DNA from: CAYMLQ01 sp964390795 | GTDB lineage: Bacteria > Verrucomicrobiota > Kiritimatiellia > RFP12 > UBA1067 | Length of the DNA: 9,668 nucleotides | NCBI GenBank assembly: GCA_964390795.1 | Contig: CAYMLQ010000221.1 | Location: 1-9,668 of the forward strand | Direction: 5' to 3' | Part shown: positions 5,097 to 9,668 of the stretch, in pieces | Layout: each line of letters opens with the position of its first letter | How positions within the stretch are numbered: the stretch's first letter is position 1 | Notes under the pieces: model-generated | Seen by the model: the letters and a program-made list of their open reading frames with translations, nothing else | What the model was told of the DNA's origin: nothing | The model's database searches: none | Position numbers and translations under genes: made by a program

Positions 5097-8000
5097 TTTC
5101 GGACGTGTTTATCGAGCGGCCGCGTTTCGCGCTGGTCATCTCGATTGTGCTGACGCTGGCGGGTGCGCTGGCGATCAAGACGCTGCCGGTTTCGCAGTAT
5201 CCTCAGGTGACGCCGCCGCAGGTCAACGTGACGGCGGTGTATCCCGGCGCGAATGCCCGCGAGCTGGCCAATACGATCGCCATTCCGCTTGAAGAGGAAA
5301 TCAACGGCGTCGACGACATGCTGTACATGTCTTCGGAATGCGACGACGCGGGCAACTACAATCTGACGGTGACGTTCGAGGTCGGCACCGATCTCGACCT
5401 GGACATGGTCAAGGTTCAGAACCGCGTGCAGCAGGCCGTGCCCAAGCTGCCCAAGGAGGTGACCGAGCAGGGCGTCTCCGTCACGACGAGGTCATCGGAT
5501 CGCCTGGGCTTTCTGTCGATACGCTCGCCCAAAGGCACGCGCGACATGCTCTTCTTGAGCGACTACGCTCACAACCATGTGAAGAACGTGCTCAAGCGCA
5601 TTCAGGGTGTGGGCGGCGCAGACGTGTATGGCCCGAAGCGCAGCATGCGCGTCTGGCTGGACGCGAGCCGCCTGACGGCGCAGGGAATGAGCGCGGATGA
5701 CGTCATCGCCGCCATCCGGAGCCAGAACATTCAGGCCGCGCTCGGATCGGTCGGCGCTGCGCCGAGCGAGGGCCATGCGCAGAAGGTGCTGACCGTGCAG
5801 GCCAAGGGGCGACTCAACGACCCCGTGGACTTCCGCGAGATTGTGGTGCGGACGGCGGCGGACGGCGGACTGGTGCGGCTGAAGGATGTCGCGAAAGCGG
5901 AGCTGGGCGAGAACACCTACGCCTTCACCGGCAACTTCAATGGCTCGGGGTCGGTGTCGATCGGCCTGTCCCAGCAGCCGGGCAGCAACGCGATCACGAC
6001 GATGGATGCGGTTCAAGAGGAGCTGAAGCGCATCCGCGAGCGGCTTCCGGAGGATGTCGAGGTTGTGACCTCGTATGACGCGACGCGCTTTGTGCGATCG
6101 AGCATCGAAGAGATTTTTTCCACGCTGCTGCTCACCTTCGTGCTGGTGGTCTTGGTCTGCTATCTCTTTCTTCAAGACTGGCGCGCCACGCTGGTGCCTT
6201 CGCTGACCATTCCGGTGTCGCTGTGCGCGACCTTTGCCGTGCTGAAGGTCTTCGGCTACGGCATCAACACCTTGACGCTCTTCGGCCTGGTTTTGGCGAT
6301 CGGGTCGGTGGTGGACGATGCGATCGTGGTGGTCGAACGTGTGCAGTATCTGATGTCTACCCAGGGCTTGGATCGCAAAACCGCGACGTATCAGACGATG
6401 CGCGAGATGACCGGGGCGATCATCGCGACCACGCTGGTCTTGCTGGCCATTTTCGTGCCGGTCGCCTTCATCCCCGGCATCACCGGCAAGGTCTATCAGC
6501 AGTTCGCCGTGACGATGTCGACGGCGATCTGTTTCTCCACGCTGAACGCGCTGACGCTCAGTCCGGCCCTGTGCGCAACGATGCTCAACCCGCCGCACGA
6601 ATACGTGCGCGGCCCGCTCGGCTGGTTCAACGGCGCGCTCAACCGCTGCCGCAACGACTATGTGAAGGTCGCAGTCTGGCTGGCCCGCCGCATCGGGCTG
6701 TCGGCGCTGCTGCTCGCCGCATCGATGGCGCTGACCTGGACGTGGTTCAAGCAGACGCCCACCTCCTTCTTGCCGGACGAGGATCAGGGTGTGGTGTTCG
6801 CCGACGTCCGCTTGCCCGAGGGAGCGAACATGGAGCGCACGGAGGCGGTCTTGCTGGCCGCGTCCGATGCGATCCGGCACGACAAGGGCATCCACTTCGC
6901 GCTCGGCATCGCGGGCTTCAGCATGATGGGCGGCCGCTCGGAGAATGTGGGACTGCTGGTGGTCGGCTTCGAGCACTGGGCCGAGCGCAAGGCGCCCGAG
7001 TTGCATGCGCTTCCGCTGCTCAACCAAATGCGCGCCAAGTGCGCCGCGATACCCGGCGCCCAGATCAATTTCTTCATGCCCCCGTCCATTCCCGGACTGG
7101 GCATCAACGGCGGTTTGGACTTGCGGCTCCAGTCCTTGGCGGGCGACGATCCCGCCAAGCTGGAGGCGGCGCTGCAGCAGATGCTCGGAGCGGTCAACGC
7201 CACGCCGGGCATTCTCTTCGCGTTTAGCGGGTACAATGCACAGACGCCGTCGCTACAGCTAAACGTGGACCGCGTCAAGGCCGAGATGATGGGGGTGCCG
7301 GTCTCTTCGGTCTTCTCCACCTTGCAGAACTACCTGGGCTCGAGGTATGTCAACGACATCAACCTCGACAGCCAGGTGAACCAGGTGATCGTGCAGTCCG
7401 ACTGGAAGGGGCGCGGAACGCCGGACGATGTGCTGCGCCTGTACGTGAAGGGCAAAGGCGGCGCCATGGTGCCGGTCGGCAGCCTGGCCACGCTCTCCTC
7501 GCAGCTCGGGCCTCGCCTCTATCCGCGCTACAACCTGTTCCCGAGCGCGGGCGTCACGGCGGCCCTTCTGCCGGGCGCGAGCAGCGGCCAGGTCATGGCA
7601 CGCATCACCGAGGCGGCCAAGAAGGTGCTGCCGCCGGGTTATGCGGTCGAATGGTCCGGCCTGAGCTTCCAAGAGCAGCGCGCCTCCGGTCAGACCGTGC
7701 TGCTGATGGCCATGGCGCTGGTGTTCGGCTACCTGTTCCTTGTGGCGCAATACGAAAGCTGGACGATTCCGCTGTCGGTGATGCTGTCGATCTTTGTGGC
7801 GACGGCGGGGGCGCTGTTCGGGCTGCGTCTGGCGGGCATGTCGCTGAGCATTTACGCGCAGCTCGGACTGGTCTTGCTGATTGCGCTCGCGAGCAAGAAC
7901 GCCATCCTGATCGTCGAGTTCTCGAAGACCAAGCGCGAGGAGGGGCTGTCGATCGTCGAGGCTGCGGCAGAGGGCGCCAAGCAACGCTACCGCGCGGTTT

Positions 8001-9668
8001 TAATGACGGCCTTTACCTTCATTCTCGGCGTGTTGCCCATGGTATACGCAACCGGGGCGGGTGCGGCCAGCCGCCGCGAGATCGGCGTGACGACGCTGGC
8101 GGGCATGCTCGCCGCGACAGGCATCGGCATCTATCTGGTGCCCGGCCTGTACGCGCTTTTCCAGACGATCCGTGAGAAGGGCAAGGCGCTGCTGAGGCGG
8201 AAGGGCGGCGGTAGGAGGTCGGAGGTCGGAGGTCGGAAATCGGAGGTCGGAGACCGGAAATCGGAGGTCGGAGGTCGGAGATCGGCAGGAAGTCTGTCGG
8301 TGCTGCTGTTCGCCTCGCTCCTGCTCGCCGGTTGCCAAGCGGTCGGCCCGGACTATCAGGCGCCGTCCTTGGCCATGCCTTCCGGCGAACTGAAGCAGGT
8401 TGCAGAGGGCACGGCGCTCTCTCCGGACGAGGCGGCAGCGTGGTGGACTGTGTTCGGCGACCCGGCGCTGACGCGCCTGATCGGGCAGTCGCTCAGCAGC
8501 AACCGCACAATGCGGGCGGCCACGGCCAGGGTGCGCGAGGCGCGCGCCCGGCTGAGCGTGAGCCAGGCGGGTCTCCTGCCCGAGGTCGATGCGGCCGGCG
8601 CCTATCAGAGGTTTCGCAACAGCGACAACGCGGGAGCGCCCGGTGATGGCGACCACTACCGCGCGGGCTTCGACGCTTCGTGGGAGCTGGACGTGTTCGG
8701 CCGACGGCGGCGTTCGGTCGAGGCCGCGCAGGCGTCGCTCGAAGCCGAGGGCGCCACGCTGGAGCATGTCTGGGTCAGCCTGGCAGCGGAGACGGCGAAC
8801 ACCTATGTCGAACTGCAGACGGTGCGGCAGCGGCTCGCCGTGGCCGAAAAGAACCTGAGGCTTCAGGAGGAAACGCTGGAGATCCTGACGTCGCGCGCCG
8901 CCTCCGGTCTCGGCGATGACCTCGCGGTGCAGCAGGCCCGCTACAACGTCGAGCGGACCCGGGCGACGCTGCCGGGTCTCCTGAGCGCGGAGCAGGCGGC
9001 GTGTAACGCGCTGGCCGTGCTGACGGGCGTGATGCCCGGGGAACTCGCGGCCGAGCAGGCCGCCCGGGTGCCGATCCCCTCCGCCCCGCCCCGGACTTTG
9101 GCTGGCATGCCCGCCGAGCTGCTGCGCCGGCGTCCGGACGTCCGTGCGGCCGAGCGGCGCCTGGCGGCGCAGACCGCGCGCATCGGCGAGGCTCAGGCCG
9201 ATCTCTACCCGACCTTCAAGCTGAACGGGTCGGTCGGGCTTGAGACGCTGAACGGCGGCAGCTTCTTCGAAACCGGCAGCCGGTATTTCGCGCTCGGCCC
9301 CTCGGTCTCTTGGCCGGTGTTCCGGGCCGGCTCGGTCCGCGCCAACATCGAGGTGCAGAGCGCCCTGCAGGAGCAGGCTCTGGCCGCCTACGAGCAGGCC
9401 GTGCTCGAGGCGGTTCGCGAACTGCGCGACGCGCTGGAGGACTACGCCCGCGAGTATGACCGGCTGGAGGCGCTTGGAAACGCCGCCGAAGCCGCGCGCG
9501 CCGCCGTGGCCATCGCGCAGGACCAGTACAAGAACGGGCTGGCCGACTTCAACAGCGTGCTCGACGCCCAGCGCTCGCTGCTGACGTTTGAAGAGGCCGT
9601 GACGCTGAGCGAAGGCGCGATCACGCGCCACCTCATCCGCGTCTACAAGTCGCTCGGCGGCGGCTGGG
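5093..9668 (+). CDS. HAE-1 type RND drug efflux pump fused in frame to an OprM/NodT-type outer membrane factor (3' end cut by window)
   Basis: One uninterrupted frame of 1525 codons to the right edge. Residues 1-1040 are a complete proton-driven RND pump (AcrB is about 1049): N-terminus MISDVFIERPRFALVISI, TM2 at about 342-361, the TM4 motif VVDDAIVVVE with Asp408/Asp409, the TM10 motif SKNAILIVEF with Lys935, and Arg967 in YRAVLMT, the equivalents of the AcrB proton-relay set. Residues 1041-1067 are an Arg/Lys-rich linker built from 7-residue repeats (KSEVGDR-like). Then come SLSVLLFASLLLAGC with lipobox Cys1081 and about 445 residues of an outer membrane factor ending RVYKSLGGGW, so only a few residues are missing. 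ATG 5093 overlaps the adaptor stop (ATGA); GGAGG lies 10 bases upstream. No stop or ATG separates the two halves. Alternatives are an assembly error in the repeats, or two products by cleavage or internal initiation at GTG 8300. Confidence 0.87.
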   Translation, partial: MISDVFIERPRFALVISIVLTLAGALAIKTLPVSQYPQVTPPQVNVTAVYPGANARELANTIAIPLEEEINGVDDMLYMSSECDDAGNYNLTVTFEVGTDLDLDMVKVQNRVQQAVPKLPKEVTEQGVSVTTRSSDRLGFLSIRSPKGTRDMLFLSDYAHNHVKNVLKRIQGVGGADVYGPKRSMRVWLDASRLTAQGMSADDVIAAIRSQNIQAALGSVGAAPSEGHAQKVLTVQAKGRLNDPVDFREIVVRTAADGGLVRLKDVAKAELGENTYAFTGNFNGSGSVSIGLSQQPGSNAITTMDAVQEELKRIRERLPEDVEVVTSYDATRFVRSSIEEIFSTLLLTFVLVVLVCYLFLQDWRATLVPSLTIPVSLCATFAVLKVFGYGINTLTLFGLVLAIGSVVDDAIVVVERVQYLMSTQGLDRKTATYQTMREMTGAIIATTLVLLAIFVPVAFIPGITGKVYQQFAVTMSTAICFSTLNALTLSPALCATMLNPPHEYVRGPLGWFNGALNRCRNDYVKVAVWLARRIGLSALLLAASMALTWTWFKQTPTSFLPDEDQGVVFADVRLPEGANMERTEAVLLAASDAIRHDKGIHFALGIAGFSMMGGRSENVGLLVVGFEHWAERKAPELHALPLLNQMRAKCAAIPGAQINFFMPPSIPGLGINGGLDLRLQSLAGDDPAKLEAALQQMLGAVNATPGILFAFSGYNAQTPSLQLNVDRVKAEMMGVPVSSVFSTLQNYLGSRYVNDINLDSQVNQVIVQSDWKGRGTPDDVLRLYVKGKGGAMVPVGSLATLSSQLGPRLYPRYNLFPSAGVTAALLPGASSGQVMARITEAAKKVLPPGYAVEWSGLSFQEQRASGQTVLLMAMALVFGYLFLVAQYESWTIPLSVMLSIFVATAGALFGLRLAGMSLSIYAQLGLVLLIALASKNAILIVEFSKTKREEGLSIVEAAAEGAKQRYRAVLMTAFTFILGVLPMVYATGAGAASRREIGVTTLAGMLAATGIGIYLVPGLYALFQTIREKGKALLRRKGGGRRSEVGGRKSEVGDRKSEVGGRRSAGSLSVLLFASLLLAGCQAVGPDYQAPSLAMPSGELKQVAEGTALSPDEAAAWWTVFGDPALTRLIGQSLSSNRTMRAATARVREARARLSVSQAGLLPEVDAAGAYQRFRNSDNAGAPGDGDHYRAGFDASWELDVFGRRRRSVEAAQASLEAEGATLEHVWVSLAAETANTYVELQTVRQRLAVAEKNLRLQEETLEILTSRAASGLGDDLAVQQARYNVERTRATLPGLLSAEQAACNALAVLTGVMPGELAAEQAARVPIPSAPPRTLAGMPAELLRRRPDVRAAERRLAAQTARIGEAQADLYPTFKLNGSVGLETLNGGSFFETGSRYFALGPSVSWPVFRAGSVRANIEVQSALQEQALAAYEQAVLEAVRELRDALEDYAREYDRLEALGNAAEAARAAVAIAQDQYKNGLADFNSVLDAQRSLLTFEEAVTLSEGAITRHLIRVYKSLGGGW
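8217..8286 (+). repeat. Ten-unit tandem heptamer array (consensus RRTCGGA) at the pump/channel junction
   Basis: Ten contiguous 7-bp units fill exactly 70 bases: GGTCGGA (x3), AATCGGA, GGTCGGA, GACCGGA, AATCGGA, GGTCGGA (x2), GATCGGC. Three units equal seven codons, giving the linker repeats RSEVGGR, KSEVGDR, KSEVGGR. None of the units makes a stop codon in any phase, so the array is always open on this strand. Adding or losing a number of units that is not a multiple of three shifts the outer membrane factor out of frame: one unit lost leads to TGA at 8391-8393, one gained leads to a stop at 8644-8646. The array also repeats GGAGGT, a perfect ribosome-site core. Confidence 0.92.
8288..8335 (+). 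other. Internal lipoprotein signal peptide with lipobox
   Basis: Residues about 1066-1081 of the fusion read AGSLSVLLFASLLLAGC, preceded by the Arg-rich linker. This is the n-region/h-region/lipobox pattern of a type II signal peptide, with LAGC giving Cys1081, followed by QAVGPDY as in free NodT-type outer membrane lipoproteins. Since the RND C-terminus is cytoplasmic, the segment would cross the membrane with the Cys on the periplasmic side, the right orientation for Lgt and signal peptidase II. Confidence 0.7.
8333..9668 (+). other. Outer membrane factor (OprM/NodT-like) moiety of the fusion
   Basis: From Cys1081 onward the fusion matches a typical outer membrane efflux lipoprotein: CQAVGPDYQAP at the start, WWTVFGDPALTRLIGQSL, then the first efflux-protein repeat with ARARLSVSQAGLLPEVDAAG and WELDVFGRRRR, and the second repeat with AELLRRRPDVRAAERRLAAQ, ARIGEAQADLYPTFKLNGSV and FRAGSVRANIEVQ, ending with DQYKNGLADFNSVLDAQRSLL and YKSLGGGW. 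Such proteins form trimeric channels with a 12-strand barrel and a long periplasmic tunnel. The domain looks intact and free of frameshifts. A possible independent start is GTG 8300 with AGGAAG seven bases upstream, but it would lack a charged n-region. Confidence 0.88.

Noticed and set aside
5492..7027. 511-codon minus-strand open frame
   Set aside because: Antisense to conserved RND pump sequence; composition RRHRQ-rich, no recognisable family.
6223..7227. 334-codon plus-strand frame inside the pump
   Set aside because: Out-of-frame shadow of the RND gene; the 5093 frame carries all conserved motifs across this stretch.
8217..8286. CRISPR array
   Set aside because: Units are 7 bp and directly adjacent with no spacers; this is a simple tandem repeat.
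8000..9631. 543-codon minus-strand open frame
   Set aside because: Antisense to the pump end and channel; includes the complement of the heptamer array, which is stop-free by nature.

Overview
The window looks like a piece of a GC-rich Gram-negative chromosome. A Tat-exported Gfo/Idh/MocA oxidoreductase with a C-terminal tail typical of Planctomycetota/Verrucomicrobiota/Kiritimatiellota proteins, together with short purine-rich tandem repeats at gene boundaries, suggests a member of the PVC superphylum, possibly Kiritimatiellota. This placement is inference from protein style, not from a marker gene.

Layout. (1) On the minus strand, 1-1223, there is a two-gene unit: an EIIA(Ntr)-like PTS protein fused to CBS domains, followed 6 bases later by the N-terminus of an ArsB/CitMHS-type ion permease that runs off the left edge. 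(2) 1224-1465 is a divergent promoter region. (3) On the plus strand, 1466-2812, lies a secreted Gfo/Idh/MocA oxidoreductase. (4) 2813-3164 is non-coding and holds two short tandem repeat tracts in opposite orientation, an inverted repeat, and a well-formed promoter whose spacer is filled by a 24-bp palindromic operator. (5) On the plus strand, 3165 to the right edge, lies a multidrug-efflux operon: a TetR/AcrR-type repressor, a membrane fusion protein (AcrA/MexA type), and one very long reading frame that starts with a complete HAE-1 type RND pump and continues without a stop into an OprM/NodT-type outer membrane factor.

The most notable point is this last gene. The pump (about 1040 residues, with the proton-relay residues of AcrB conserved) and the outer membrane channel (about 445 visible residues) are one open frame of at least 1525 codons. 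They are joined by ten tandem 7-bp units (consensus RRTCGGA, 8217-8286) that encode an Arg/Lys-rich linker. Just after the linker is an intact lipoprotein signal (LLLAGC, Cys1081). Because 7 is not a multiple of 3, the number of units decides whether pump and channel are in the same frame, so the junction could be a slippage-controlled switch. The Arg-rich linker plus lipobox also has the right topology for an internal signal peptidase II site, so the product could be a polyprotein cut into a pump and an outer-membrane lipoprotein in 1:1 ratio.

The operon appears self-regulated. The repressor's probable operator lies exactly between the -35 and -10 elements of its own promoter, and the pump genes follow on the same strand with a 45-base gap and then an ATGA start/stop overlap. 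Short repeats or hairpins mark every boundary of this locus: before tetR, between tetR and the fusion protein gene, at the 3' end of the fusion protein gene, and at the pump/channel junction.
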